A stretch of DNA of 64,000 bases. It comes from Rhizobium sophoriradicis. GTDB taxonomy: Bacteria; Pseudomonadota; Alphaproteobacteria; Rhizobiales; Rhizobiaceae. This document shows, piece after piece, positions 37,815 through 47,052 of this stretch. The position numbers and the translations under genes are program-made. The stretch covers positions 372,001 through 436,000 of the forward strand of contig NZ_RQIH01000004.1 in NCBI RefSeq assembly GCF_003939025.1. Direction: 5' to 3'. The stretch's first letter is position 1, and each line of letters begins with the position of its first letter. Under the pieces are notes generated by a model that was given only the letters and a program-made list of their open reading frames with translations, had not been told where the DNA came from and ran no database searches.

Positions 37815-39526
37815 CAGTCTTTTCCTTCGAGCGGTTCTGCCGCTTTCTCTCTCGGAATCACATAGACTTTCAAGGGTAGGGCCCGGCCGCGCACGCTGAT
37901 TTCACGACTTTCGATGCCGGAGAGGTTGGCGTCGGCAAGCTTCGCCACCGGCTCGGAGATGACGATCGCCGCCTCGAATTCCTTGGCGGCACTTTCCAGC
38001 CGGCTTGCGACGTTCACCGTATCGCCGATCGCCGTCATGCTGCGCACCCTTCCATATCCCATCGTGCCGACGACGGCCGGGCCGGTGTGGATGCCGATCG
38101 CGATGCGCAGCGGCAGCGTCAGTTCGTCGGCGAGTTCTGCGGCGAGTTTTTCGATCTCGGCGACAATCGCCGCGGCGGCGTTAAGCGCCTGGCGGCAGGC
38201 CTCTTCCGGTGCGGTGTTGAGGCCGAAGAGCGCCATCGCGCCGTCGCCGATGAACTTGTCAAGCCGTCCGCCCGCCTGCTCCACCGCCTTGCCGATGATG
38301 GCAAAATAGCGGTTCAACAGGAAAACGACGTCGAAGGGCAGGCGCGTTTCCGTCAGCGTGGTGAAATGGCGGATATCGACGAAGAGCACGACGATCTCGC
38401 GTTCGCGGCCCGGGCTGGTCTCCTGGCTGTTGGCGGGAAGGGCGGTTTCGACCGCCGGCACGAGCAGCGGCGCGACTGCGAGGTCGCGGTCGGGACGAAG
38501 CTGGCAGGCGAGACGCACATCCGGGCCGGCATTAATGCGCCTCAGTGTCGTCTGTTCCATCTTGTCGGCGGGCGGCAGGCTTTCGTAATCGCCGAGGATC
38601 TGCACCCGGCAGGTGGAGCACTGGCCCTTGCCGCCGCAGACGGAATAATGCGGCAGGCCGCCGAGCCGGCTTGCCTCCAGCACGGTGAAGCCGCGCGGCA
38701 CGCGGATCACCTCGCCGCCCGGATAATGCACCGCCACCTGGTCGAGCCGCTCCTTCAGCCGGCGCCGGGCGCGGGCGGCAACGACGATCAGCAGCGAGGC
38801 TGAGAAGGCGCCGTAGAGGCCGGCGCGCACCGTTGCGACATCGGCGCGCACTTGCGGGTCGGAGAGAAAACGGGCGTTGAGGTTCACCTCGTAAGGATTG
38901 GTCGACAGCTGATAGGAAGGGTCGGCGAGCGTGCGGCCCATCTGGACGAAACCGAGCAGCGAGAGCACCGGCACGAGGATTGCCAGCGCCAAGAGCGGCG
39001 CGGAGACGTTTGCATACCATGCGCGGTAACGCAGCCAGAAATGAATGCCGATGCAGCCGTGGATCCACACCACGATGACGGCGACAGCCTGGCGCATGCC
39101 GGTCGCCGGCGACTTGATCCACTGCTGTTCGACGATCGTCTGGTAATCGTCGATATAACCGTAGAGTTCGTGGCCGATGCGTGTGCCGATGACGTGATCG
39201 ATCAGAAGCAGCGGAATGAGCAGGCCGAGCAGGGTCTGGGCTGTTTCGCCTTTCGGCATCACCAGGCTGCGGCGCATGTAGATGGCGCGCAGCACCAGCG
39301 CCATATGGATCAGCACCGAGGAATAAAACACCGCGGTGCCGACGGGATTGCGCCAGATGCCGATAAAAAGATGGCGAGCCTTATCAGCGGCGGAAAGCGA
39401 AATCAGCCCCAGCGCATGGTTCGACAAATGCAATAGGACGAAGGTGAAAATGACGAGGCCGGATCCAAGCCTCGCCCTTCTGATCGTCCGTTCCGAAAAA
39501 ATCCCTGTGGCCGAGACCGTCGTCAT
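37814..39526 (-). CDS. Cyclase fused to a His-rich membrane domain and a [2Fe-2S] ferredoxin
   Basis: A 570-residue protein in three parts. Residues about 15-250 are membrane-bound with five or six helices and repeated His (VLLHLSNHALGL; VLIHMALVL; LLIDHVIGTRIGHEL; VVWIHGCIGIHFWL), like a b-type cytochrome anchor of succinate dehydrogenase. Residues about 265-350 form a plant-type ferredoxin domain (CGGKGQCSTC with the distal Cys in VRLACQL). From about 375 a class III cyclase domain (VLFVDIRHFTTLTE, FIGDGAMALFG, SMTAIGDTVNVASRLES) completes it. All four Fe-S Cys and both catalytic Asp are present. The layout suggests cyclase activity controlled by membrane redox state. Confidence 0.88.
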   Translation of the reverse strand: MTTVSATGIFSERTIRRARLGSGLVIFTFVLLHLSNHALGLISLSAADKARHLFIGIWRNPVGTAVFYSSVLIHMALVLRAIYMRRSLVMPKGETAQTLLGLLIPLLLIDHVIGTRIGHELYGYIDDYQTIVEQQWIKSPATGMRQAVAVIVVWIHGCIGIHFWLRYRAWYANVSAPLLALAILVPVLSLLGFVQMGRTLADPSYQLSTNPYEVNLNARFLSDPQVRADVATVRAGLYGAFSASLLIVVAARARRRLKERLDQVAVHYPGGEVIRVPRGFTVLEASRLGGLPHYSVCGGKGQCSTCRVQILGDYESLPPADKMEQTTLRRINAGPDVRLACQLRPDRDLAVAPLLVPAVETALPANSQETSPGREREIVVLFVDIRHFTTLTETRLPFDVVFLLNRYFAIIGKAVEQAGGRLDKFIGDGAMALFGLNTAPEEACRQALNAAAAIVAEIEKLAAELADELTLPLRIAIGIHTGPAVVGTMGYGRVRSMTAIGDTVNVASRLESAAKEFEAAIVISEPVAKLADANLSGIESREISVRGRALPLKVYVIPREKAAEPLEGKD

Positions 39527-39706
39527 TCATTCCCGTTCTTGTCGATGCAACCGCAGGCCCATAGAAATTGAGAAGGAGGCGGAATTGCTTCCATCGCGAT
39601 CACATTCCATATGCTTATGCGCAAGTTTTCGGGAAATGGACAATAGCGGAGTTTCGCCAGCGGCCAGGCCGATTGGAAACAGTGTGTCTTTACGTGAGGA
39701 ACGCGG

Positions 39707-40798
39707 ATGCGGGTGGCTTTCTACGCGCCGATGAAATCGCCGAACCATCCGGTGCCGTCGGGCGATCGATTGATGGCGCGGCTGCTGATCCGGGCGCTGG
39801 AGCTGGCCGGGCACGAGGTCGAGGTCGCCTCCGAATTCCGGACTTATGCCGCAACGCCGGAGGCGGCAGCCGCGCTCGCGCCCGCCATCAGCGCCGAAGA
39901 CGAGCGACTGCGGCTGAAATGGCAATCGGCGCCGCGCCCCGAGCTCTGGTTCTGTTACCACCCCTATTACAAATCGCCCGATCCCTTCGGGCCGGCGATC
40001 TCAGCCGAATTCGCCATTCCCTATGTCACCGCCGAGGCCTCCTACGCGGCAAAGCGAGACGGGACCGGCTGGGCGGCCCAGCAGCAGCGCGTGGGTGAGG
40101 CGGTCCTGCAGGCGGCAGTCAATATCTGCTTCACCGATCGCGACCGGGTAGGCCTTTCCGCCGCCTTTCCGGCGGCGCGGCTCGCCGGCCTGAAGCCCTT
40201 TATCGATGCGGCGCTCTTCGAAGCGCTGCCACCCACGCCGGATCCGCGCCGGCTGGTGACGGTCGCAATGATGCGGGCGGGCGACAAGATGGAGAGTTAC
40301 GCGATGCTTGCAAAAGCATTGCGCCTGATCGAAAGCCGGATGTGGAGCCTTTCGGTCATCGGCGACGGGCCGATGCGGCATGAGGTGCAGGTGCTGTTCG
40401 CCGGCCTTTCCGGCCGGATTGAATGGTTGGGCGCGCTTGGCGCGGGCGAAATTGCCAAAGTCCTCGGGCGTGGCGGCATCTATGTCTGGCCGGGCTGCGG
40501 CGAGGCTTACGGCCTTGCCTATTTGGAGGCGCAGGCGGCCGGCCTGCCTGTCGTTGCGCAAGCAACGGCCGGCGTGCCCGCCGTCGTCGAGGCTGGTGCG
40601 ACCGGTCTTTTGACGCCGGATGGAGACGTTGCCGCTTATGCCGCGGCGGTGGCCGCCCTGCTCGAAAACGGTGAGACGCGTGATGTGATGGGGCAGGCGG
40701 CACGGCGCTTCGTGCTCGAGGAGCGCTCGCTTGCGACGGCTGCGCGCGCCTTGGACGGAATTTTGCGTGAAAGCGCCGGAACAGGAGCAAGAGAATGA
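39707..40798 (+). CDS. Glycosyltransferase family 4
   Basis: A 363-residue GT-B protein. It opens MRVAFYAPMKSPNHPVPSGDRL, and the C-terminal donor site is WPGCGEAYGLAYLEAQAAGLPVVAQATAGVPAVVE, a normal family-4 motif. The ATG at 39707 has GAGGA six bases upstream. It overlaps the deacetylase gene by four bases (ATGA), so both probably act on the same glycan. Confidence 0.83.
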   Translation: MRVAFYAPMKSPNHPVPSGDRLMARLLIRALELAGHEVEVASEFRTYAATPEAAAALAPAISAEDERLRLKWQSAPRPELWFCYHPYYKSPDPFGPAISAEFAIPYVTAEASYAAKRDGTGWAAQQQRVGEAVLQAAVNICFTDRDRVGLSAAFPAARLAGLKPFIDAALFEALPPTPDPRRLVTVAMMRAGDKMESYAMLAKALRLIESRMWSLSVIGDGPMRHEVQVLFAGLSGRIEWLGALGAGEIAKVLGRGGIYVWPGCGEAYGLAYLEAQAAGLPVVAQATAGVPAVVEAGATGLLTPDGDVAAYAAAVAALLENGETRDVMGQAARRFVLEERSLATAARALDGILRESAGTGARE

Positions 40799-41547
40799 GC
40801 GAAGGCAAGAGCTGGGAGCCGCTGCGCCGCGAGCTTGACCGCTGGCAGGCCACCGGCCGCGTGGCCCGGTTCTGGCTGCGCGATGACGATGCCGTCGCGC
40901 CGACGCAGGATCTGGAAACGCTGCTGGCGCTGACCGGCACGCATGACATTCCGCTGACGCTTGCCGTCATTCCCGCTTTGACCGGCGAAGCACTGGCCGC
41001 GCGGCTGGCGGAGGAAGCAGCCGTCGCCGTCGCGGTGCATGGCTGGTCTCACACCAATTATGCCGGGCGTGAGCGCAAGAAGCAGGAACTCGGCAGCGAG
41101 CGGCCGGCGGACGTGGTGCTCGGTGAATTGCGCGACGGTTTTCGGCTGCTGCAGCGGCTGCATCCCGCCCGCTTCGTGCCGGTGCTGGTGCCGCCATGGA
41201 ACCGGATCGACGCGGCGCTCATCTCGGCATTGCCCGAAAACGGCTTTTCGGCGCTTTCGGTTTACGGGCGGGCAAAGCCGGGCGGCCGGGTGCGGCTTCT
41301 CAACACCCATGTCGACATCATCGACTGGCACGGCACGCGCGGCGGGCGCGGCGACGAGGAGCTGGTGGCCGAGTTGGTGGCGGAACTCCGCGACCGTTTT
41401 GCCGGCAGCGACGAACCGATCGGTCTTCTCACCCATCACCTGGTGCATGACGCCGCTGCCTGGGACTTCCTGTCGGCCCTGTTTGCTGCGACCGGTCGGC
41501 ATCCCGCCGTCCGCTGGTCGCCGGCGCCGGCGCTTCTGGATGCATGA
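40795..41547 (+). CDS. Polysaccharide-deacetylase-like protein
   Basis: A 250-residue protein of the NodB-homology type. FWLRDDDAV carries the metal-binding Asp pair, VAVHGWSHTNY the two metal His (HxxxHxxY), and VPPWNRI the usual RPPW-like motif. GLLTHHLVHD near residue 220 fits the C-terminal catalytic His. No signal peptide is visible. It is coupled by overlap to the upstream glycosyltransferase. It could trim or deacetylate the sugar chain, but the substrate is unknown. Confidence 0.78.
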   Translation: MSEGKSWEPLRRELDRWQATGRVARFWLRDDDAVAPTQDLETLLALTGTHDIPLTLAVIPALTGEALAARLAEEAAVAVAVHGWSHTNYAGRERKKQELGSERPADVVLGELRDGFRLLQRLHPARFVPVLVPPWNRIDAALISALPENGFSALSVYGRAKPGGRVRLLNTHVDIIDWHGTRGGRGDEELVAELVAELRDRFAGSDEPIGLLTHHLVHDAAAWDFLSALFAATGRHPAVRWSPAPALLDA

Positions 41548-42423
41548 TCAGCCGGGGTGAACGCGTCCGAGAAAGTCCCGCATGAGGGCTGCGACTTCAT
41601 CGAGATGCGTCTCGAGCAGCCAATGCCCGCCTCCGAGCAGATGCAGTTCGGCATCGGGCAGATCACGCAGATAGGCTCGCGCCGACTTTTCCGGCATGTA
41701 GTGATCGTTCGGTCCCCAGACGATCAGGGTTGGCGGCCTGTTTTCCCCAAGGTATTTCCGGTGCTCGGGAAACCAGGCGCGGTTCTCCCTCAATCCGGCG
41801 ATCAGGTCGATGGCGATTTCCTTGCGCCGCTGGGTGATCAGCGACCAGTGCAGCTTCCACATGTCAGGCGGGATCGTATCGGCCAGAGGCGGCGCCAGAT
41901 CGTTGAGAAACTCCTCCCTGAAGGTCTCCTCGCTGATTGCTTCGCCCAGCGCTTTCCTCATCTCGGCAGGCTGAAGCGCCCAGGTCGCCTCGATGTCCTT
42001 ATATTTCGGGCCGAGGGCATCTTCATAGGGGATATCGCCGTTCTGGATGATCAGCGCCGTGATCCGCCTGGGATTTCTGATTCCCAGCCGCGCGCCGATC
42101 GGCGAGCCGAAATCGTGGAGATAGATGGCGAAGCGGTCGGCATTCACGGCGCCGACAAATGCCTCCAGCCAGGCGGCATAGCCGTCGAAGCTGTAGTCGA
42201 AATCATCAGGCGTACCGCTGTAGCCCGCACCTGGGAAATCCGGAGCGATCAGGTGCCAGCGGTCGGCCAGGCGCGGCATGAGATTGCGGAATTCGTAAGA
42301 CGAGCAGGGATAGCCATGCGGCAGCAACAGGACCGGCGCGTCCGGCCGACCGGCCTCGCGATAGAAGGTCTCGATGCCGGCAACGGTGATCCGGCGATGC
42401 CGGACGAGCGTAGCCGGGTTCAC
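41548..42423 (-). CDS. Alpha/beta hydrolase, epoxide-hydrolase/haloalkane-dehalogenase type
   Basis: A 291-residue protein. VLLLPHGYPCSSYEFRNL gives the oxyanion region. The nucleophile elbow is IYLHDFGSPIGARLG, with Asp in place of Ser, which points to epoxide hydrolases and haloalkane dehalogenases rather than esterases. The C-terminal His is in HLLGGGHWLLETH. The start is a GTG at 42423 that overlaps the upstream GFA-family stop by four bases. Confidence 0.82.
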   Translation of the reverse strand: MNPATLVRHRRITVAGIETFYREAGRPDAPVLLLPHGYPCSSYEFRNLMPRLADRWHLIAPDFPGAGYSGTPDDFDYSFDGYAAWLEAFVGAVNADRFAIYLHDFGSPIGARLGIRNPRRITALIIQNGDIPYEDALGPKYKDIEATWALQPAEMRKALGEAISEETFREEFLNDLAPPLADTIPPDMWKLHWSLITQRRKEIAIDLIAGLRENRAWFPEHRKYLGENRPPTLIVWGPNDHYMPEKSARAYLRDLPDAELHLLGGGHWLLETHLDEVAALMRDFLGRVHPG

Positions 42424-42794
42424 CTTCGGTCCTCCTCATGCTGCTCTGCGCCCTCCACCGGTCGCAGCCATGGTTCGCGGCGCTTGATCCAGAGTTCATA
42501 ACGCGGCACGAGCGGTGTCGGGGCTTCGGACAGGATGCCGAGTTTGATTTCCGCCTCTTCCGCATCGGCGGAAAACAGCCGCGAGCCGCAGCCGGTGCAA
42601 AAACGCCGGCCCTGGAACTCGCCTGTTTCTCCGGAATATTCGAACTGGCCGGCCGGCCAGATTCCATAGAAGGTGAAGGCCGAGCCGCTCTCCTTCCTGC
42701 AATCGGTGCAATGACAAATGCCCACGCGCAACGGTTCGCGGCGAACAGAAAGCTGCACCTGCCCGCAAAGGCATTGTCCTGACAACACGGTCAT
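42420..42794 (-). CDS. GFA-family (glutathione-dependent formaldehyde-activating-like) protein
   Basis: A 124-residue protein with the zinc-binding Cys motifs of the GFA/CENP-V fold: GQCLCGQVQL, ICHCTDCRKESGSAFTF and RFCTGCGSRLF. The start is the ATG at 42794 (MTVLSGQCLCG), chosen because the family begins here; a longer frame reaches 42878. Most members of this family are of unknown function, though the type member spontaneously binds formaldehyde-glutathione. Confidence 0.88.
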   Translation of the reverse strand: MTVLSGQCLCGQVQLSVRREPLRVGICHCTDCRKESGSAFTFYGIWPAGQFEYSGETGEFQGRRFCTGCGSRLFSADAEEAEIKLGILSEAPTPLVPRYELWIKRREPWLRPVEGAEQHEEDRR

Positions 42795-42944
42795 GGTTGA
42801 TCCCCGCTTCATCGATCTTGCGCTGCCGGGGAAACGGTCGGGCCAGGCAACTGTTCCGTCAGGAAAGCGCAAGCACACGGGCTGCGATAGGCCGAGGTGT
42901 CCCTACCTTGCCCTGGGGCGGAGAAAGGAGCGGTTCGGCAGTGG

Positions 42945-43775
42945 TCAGATCACCACGGTCTGATTGTCGCGCGCGGCAAAGGCGCCGGGGAAGGCGGCCT
43001 CGGCCTGCGCTTCCATCTGCGCCAGCTGTTCGTCCGTGCGGGAGGGGGCGTGATGGAATAGCGCGAAGCGTTTGGCACCGGCCATCTTCGCAAGCTCGGT
43101 GCCATGCTGCCAGGTCGAATGGCCGAAACCCTTGAAACGCTGCATCTCGTCTTCATTGTAGGTGCAGTCGTAGACGACGAGATCGGCGCCCTGCATCATT
43201 TCCAGCGAGACGGGATCATAGCTGCCGGGATTGTGCTCGATGTCGTAGATCAGAGCGATCGAACGGCCCTGCCATTCGATGCGATAGCCGATGGCGCCGC
43301 CCGGATGGTTGAGCGTGAAGGTTTTGATCTCGATCCCCTCGTGCGGGGTCAGAACCTGACCGGCATGGAAGTCGCGGAAGTTCATCGTCGCCTGACAGAT
43401 GTCGGTCTTGACGGGGAACCAGGGCGGGCTGATGAACTGCTCGACCATTTCCCGTGTGCTCATCTTGCCGTCGAGATGGCCCGACCAGATGTTGACGTTG
43501 ATCGAGGGATAGTAGATCGCCTTGAAGAAGGGCAGGCCGATGATGTGGTCGTAATGGCAGTGGCTGAAAAACAGATCGACGTCGCTGACGCCGTCGGCAA
43601 GCAACGACAGTCCCGCCTCGCGCAGACCGGAACCTGCGTCGAAAAGCATCCGATGTTTTCCGCAGCGAATTTCGATGCAGGAAGTGTTACCGCCGTAGCG
43701 GTCGAACTCGGGGCCCGATACGGGAATACTGCCGCGGACGCCCCAAAATTTTATCTGAAACAGTTCTGTCGTCAT
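42945..43775 (-). CDS. Metallo-beta-lactamase-fold hydrolase
   Basis: A 276-residue protein. The metal site is SHCHYDHIIGLPFF (HxHxDH), with further ligands in LNHPGGAIGYRI and YDIEHNPGSYD, and FGHSTWQHGTELAKMAGAKRFALFHHAPSRTD at the end. The opening IKFWGVRGSIPVSGPEFDRYGGNTSC is typical of the PhnP/RNase Z-like group. These hydrolyse phosphodiesters. The substrate is not predictable. Confidence 0.85.
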   Translation of the reverse strand: MTTELFQIKFWGVRGSIPVSGPEFDRYGGNTSCIEIRCGKHRMLFDAGSGLREAGLSLLADGVSDVDLFFSHCHYDHIIGLPFFKAIYYPSINVNIWSGHLDGKMSTREMVEQFISPPWFPVKTDICQATMNFRDFHAGQVLTPHEGIEIKTFTLNHPGGAIGYRIEWQGRSIALIYDIEHNPGSYDPVSLEMMQGADLVVYDCTYNEDEMQRFKGFGHSTWQHGTELAKMAGAKRFALFHHAPSRTDEQLAQMEAQAEAAFPGAFAARDNQTVVI

Positions 43776-44076
43776 CGTTTTTCAAACCGGCCTTCCCGCA
43801 TCGCCATCGTACTCATAGTTCATCCCGATGCGAAGCAGCAGAATTCCACGGGTTTGCCTGCGCCCCCTTTCATTCTCCTAACCGCTAGCGGAAGAAGAAG
43901 TATATTCTCCTAAGCAATCGGCTTTCGCGTCGGAAAGCAACCCAGTATGGCTGGTTTTCGGTAAATGGGCTGCCGGGGCGGGGCGTTTTCCGCAAGTCAT
44001 GCCTATTAGATGGTTGCGCGCGATCGAAAAAACAATTGCCGCCTCTTGTGCCCTTGTCTCTGACGTTGCGACAGGC
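43776..44076. other. Intergenic region between the MBL hydrolase and pcaB
   Basis: This 301-base stretch carries no convincing gene. A 10-base motif ATTCTCCTAA occurs twice (43872-43881 and 43904-43913) about 32 bases apart. Bases 43924-44076 show no feature I recognise. Confidence 0.4.
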
Positions 44077-45123
44077 TCAGGCGCTTCCCAGACGCTTGAT
44101 ATTGCCGGCCAATTCTCCCGCCAGCCGCAGGCTGGCAGCCGTTGCCATGGTCATTTGCGGCAGCAGCAGCCATTCCAGCGTCCAGGCCGCACCGGAGCGT
44201 TCCTGTTCATGGACAAGGGACTGGTGGATGCCGGACAGCGCTGTGGCGTTGAAGCGGGCAAGCGAGACCAGGACTTCGGCGGCGACGGGATTCTGCTTGT
44301 GGGCCATGGCCGAGGAGGTGCCGCCGCCTGCCATTTCGATCTCATCACCGGCTTGGGCGAGCAGGGCGATATCCTGGCCGATCTTGCCGAGGCTGCCCGA
44401 GATCGAGGCAAACAGGCCGGCGAGATCGGCGATCACAAGGCGCGTGCTCTGCCATTGGCCGATGTCGGTGAGGCCGAGCTCCTGGGCGAGCGAGGCGCGC
44501 ACGGCTGCGGCCTGCGGCCCAAGCTTGTCGAGGGTGCCGGCGGCGCCGCCGAACTGAACGGGGAAATTCTGCTCGGTCAGGCGGTCCCGATAGGTCGTCA
44601 GCGGCGCGCGCCAGGCAGCGAGACGGTCGGCGGCGGTGATCGCGATCGCCGCCTGCATGCGGGTATGCCCCATCAGCCGGTTGCCGCCGAACAGGCGCTC
44701 GAGTGCATCGAGGCCTTTGACGATGGCGGAAAGCCGGCCTGCAAACAGGAAGGCGATCGCCTTCAGCCGGATCATCAGACTGGTGTCGATGACATCCTGG
44801 CTGGTGGCACCGAAATGCAGGCTCTTGCCCGCTTCCTCGCCGACCGCGGCGCGCAGCTGCTTGATAAAATCAGGGACGACAACGCCATCGCGCGCCGTTG
44901 CCGCGCGAAGACTGGCGAGATCGGGAGAAAAGCCCGCGCAGGCTTCGGCGATCTTTCTTGCCGCTTCGCCGGGCAGGACGCCGTGTGCGGCTTCGGCTTT
45001 GGCGAGCGCGGCCTCGAAGGAAAGCATGGCGCGGAGATCGGCTTCAGCGGAGAAGTAAGGCGCGATTTCATCGTCGCCGACGAGGCCGGAGAGGAAGGGA
45101 TGGTCGAAGGGCGATGCGGTCAT
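44077..45123 (-). CDS. pcaB: 3-carboxy-cis,cis-muconate cycloisomerase
   Basis: A 348-residue member of the fumarase/aspartase superfamily. The superfamily signature reads GGGTSSAMAHKQNPVAAE near residue 260, and SLHFGATSQDVIDTSLMIRLK near residue 95 carries the second conserved region. It converts 3-carboxymuconate to 4-carboxymuconolactone. It is the last gene of pcaDCHGB, separated from pcaG by 160 bases that include a RIME1 element. Confidence 0.92.
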   Translation of the reverse strand: MTASPFDHPFLSGLVGDDEIAPYFSAEADLRAMLSFEAALAKAEAAHGVLPGEAARKIAEACAGFSPDLASLRAATARDGVVVPDFIKQLRAAVGEEAGKSLHFGATSQDVIDTSLMIRLKAIAFLFAGRLSAIVKGLDALERLFGGNRLMGHTRMQAAIAITAADRLAAWRAPLTTYRDRLTEQNFPVQFGGAAGTLDKLGPQAAAVRASLAQELGLTDIGQWQSTRLVIADLAGLFASISGSLGKIGQDIALLAQAGDEIEMAGGGTSSAMAHKQNPVAAEVLVSLARFNATALSGIHQSLVHEQERSGAAWTLEWLLLPQMTMATAASLRLAGELAGNIKRLGSA

Positions 45124-45145
45124 GGTCTGCTCTTTGTGGCTGCGG

Positions 45146-45241
45146 CCCCCTCATCCGGCTGCCGCCACCTTCTCCCCGAGGGGAGAAGGGATTTGGGGCA
45201 CTGTTCCCCTCTCCCCTCGGGGAGAGGGCAGGGTGAGGGGG
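45146..45241. repeat. RIME1-type palindromic repeat, copy C (inside the pca operon)
   Basis: It shows CCCCTCATCC, ctccccgaggggag and CTCCCCTCGGGGAGAGGG hairpins and a closing GGGTGAGGGG. It lies between pcaB and pcaG within the operon. It may affect mRNA stability or termination between the last two genes. Confidence 0.78.
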
Positions 45242-45283
45242 CTACTTGCGCAAGACTTCGTGAAAAAGCAATTCGCGAGCCCC

Positions 45284-45898
45284 TCAAATATCCAAAAACA
45301 CCGTTTCGTAAGGACCCTGCAAACGGATGTCGAAATGACACGTCGCACCGTCGCGGGTGGCGACCATCGTCGCGACGCGTTCGCGATGTTCGATGCGCGA
45401 CAGCAGCGGATCGGCGGCGTTGGCCTCTGTCTCCTCGGGGAAATACATGCGCGTCTGCAGGCCGATATTGATGCCGCGGGCGACGATCCAGACGGTGATG
45501 TGCGGGGCTTGTCTGCGGCCGTCCTTGAAGGGGACGCGGCCGGGCTTGATGGTCTCGAAGCTGTAGACGCCGTCCTCGGCGCGGGTCGGGCAGCGGCCCC
45601 AGCCAGTGAAATTCGGATCGGCGGCGCCGCGCATTTCCGAGGGGCTGTTGTAGAGGCCGGCGCTGTCGGCCTGCCAGATCTCGACGACGGCGTCGCGCAC
45701 GAGGGCGCCGGCGCCGTCGAAGATGCGGCCGGTGACGGTGATGCGTTCGCCGAGCGTCTTGTCGTTGACCATCGCCACGCCGAGATCGCTGTCGTAAACG
45801 CCGGTTATGTCGCAGAAATTCGGCGTCAGGCCGATATGGACATAGGGACCGGCCGTCTGCGACGGGGTTTCCTTGAGATAGCCGAGCTGCTGCATCAA
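45284..45898 (-). CDS. pcaG: Protocatechuate 3,4-dioxygenase alpha subunit
   Basis: A 204-residue protein with the intradiol-dioxygenase fold: [25 protein letters not shown], then [25 protein letters not shown]. It pairs with PcaH; the iron ligands sit mainly in the beta subunit. It starts inside the pcaH stop (ATGA) and precedes pcaB. Confidence 0.95.
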   Translation of the reverse strand: MMQQLGYLKETPSQTAGPYVHIGLTPNFCDITGVYDSDLGVAMVNDKTLGERITVTGRIFDGAGALVRDAVVEIWQADSAGLYNSPSEMRGAADPNFTGWGRCPTRAEDGVYSFETIKPGRVPFKDGRRQAPHITVWIVARGINIGLQTRMYFPEETEANAADPLLSRIEHRERVATMVATRDGATCHFDIRLQGPYETVFLDI

Positions 45899-46644
45899 TT
45901 GCCCTCCAGCTTGTTTTCGAACATCGTCGAGCGGCGGCCGCGCAGCACGATATCGAATTTATAAGCACGTGAATCCATCGGGATCGTGTTGCCCCAGTCG
46001 AGCGGCGCGATCAACTGCTCGATCGCCGCCTTGTCCGGGATGGTGCCGACGATCGGACATTTCCAGATCATCGGATCGCCCTCGAAATACATCTGGGTGA
46101 TCAGCCGCTGGGCAAAACCGTGGCCGAAGATCGAGAAATGGATATGGGCGGGACGCCAGTCGTTGACGCCGTTCGGCCAGGGATAGGCGCCGGGCCGCAC
46201 CGTGCGGAAATGATAGCGGCCTTCCTCATCGGTGATGGCGCGGCCGCAGCCGCCGAAATTCGGGTCGATCGCCGCCAGATAGCTTTCCTTCTTGTGGCGA
46301 TAGCGCCCGCCGGCATTGGCCTGCCAGAACTCGACGAGGGCGCCGGCCACCGGCTTTGCGCGCTCGTCGAGCACGCGGCCGTGGACGATAATGCGTTCGC
46401 CGATGGCGCTTTCGCCGGGCCGCGCATAATTCAGGATCAGGTCGTTGTCGAGCTCGCCGATCATCGAATGGCCGAAGACCGGACCTGTCGTTTCGGAGAT
46501 CGTGCCGTCGAGCGACAGCAGGGCGCGCTGCGGCGCCCGCAGCACCGACGTCTTGTAGCCGGGCGTCAGCGCCGGCGCATGCCAGGCGCGGTCGCGGGCG
46601 AAGAAGGCGCCGGTCTCCGGCTTGCGATTGACCAATTCGGACAT
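45895..46644 (-). CDS. pcaH: Protocatechuate 3,4-dioxygenase beta subunit
   Basis: A 249-residue protein that holds the catalytic iron. [40 protein letters not shown] and [15 protein letters not shown] carry the Tyr and His ligands expected for PcaH. It opens the aromatic ring of protocatechuate between the hydroxyls. It lies nine bases after pcaC and overlaps pcaG. Confidence 0.96.
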   Translation of the reverse strand: MSELVNRKPETGAFFARDRAWHAPALTPGYKTSVLRAPQRALLSLDGTISETTGPVFGHSMIGELDNDLILNYARPGESAIGERIIVHGRVLDERAKPVAGALVEFWQANAGGRYRHKKESYLAAIDPNFGGCGRAITDEEGRYHFRTVRPGAYPWPNGVNDWRPAHIHFSIFGHGFAQRLITQMYFEGDPMIWKCPIVGTIPDKAAIEQLIAPLDWGNTIPMDSRAYKFDIVLRGRRSTMFENKLEGN

Positions 46645-46653
46645 GTTTCCCCC

Positions 46654-47052
46654 TCAGGCCGCCTGCTCGGCGTCCATTTGTGCAAAGGTCTGCTTGGCGA
46701 TCTTGATCGCATGGTTGGCGGCGGGAACGCCGGCATAGATCGCCACATGCAGGAGCGCCTCGCAGATATCCTCGCGGGTCGCTCCGGTATTGGCCGTGGC
46801 GCGCACATGCATAGCGACCTCGTCATCCTGGCCGAGCGCCGCCAGCAGCGCGATAGTGACGATCGAGCGCTCGCGCTTGGTCAGGACAGGGCGTGACCAG
46901 ACATGGCCCCAGGCCGCTTCGGTGATCAGCTCCTGAAAGGGGCGGTCGAACTCGGTTGCCGTTGCGGCGGCACGGTCGACATGGGCGTCGCCGAGCACGG
47001 CGCGGCGGGTCGCCATGCCCTGCCGGTAGCGTTCGGAGGGAGTCTCGTTCAT
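46654..47052 (-). CDS. pcaC: 4-carboxymuconolactone decarboxylase
   Basis: A 132-residue protein of the CMD family. FQELITEAAWGHVWSRPVLTKRERSIVTIALLAALGQ and GATREDICEALLHVAIYAGVPAANHAIKIAKQTF are the standard motifs. The start is fixed by an ATGA overlap with pcaD; the longer frame reaching 47349 is antisense to pcaD sense and is rejected. It converts carboxymuconolactone to the enol-lactone. Confidence 0.95.
   Translation of the reverse strand: MNETPSERYRQGMATRRAVLGDAHVDRAAATATEFDRPFQELITEAAWGHVWSRPVLTKRERSIVTIALLAALGQDDEVAMHVRATANTGATREDICEALLHVAIYAGVPAANHAIKIAKQTFAQMDAEQAA

Noticed and set aside
43871..43913. Direct repeat ATTCTCCTAA as a regulatory repeat
   Set aside because: Two 10-base copies 32 bases apart are weak evidence, and no promoter-like element is near.
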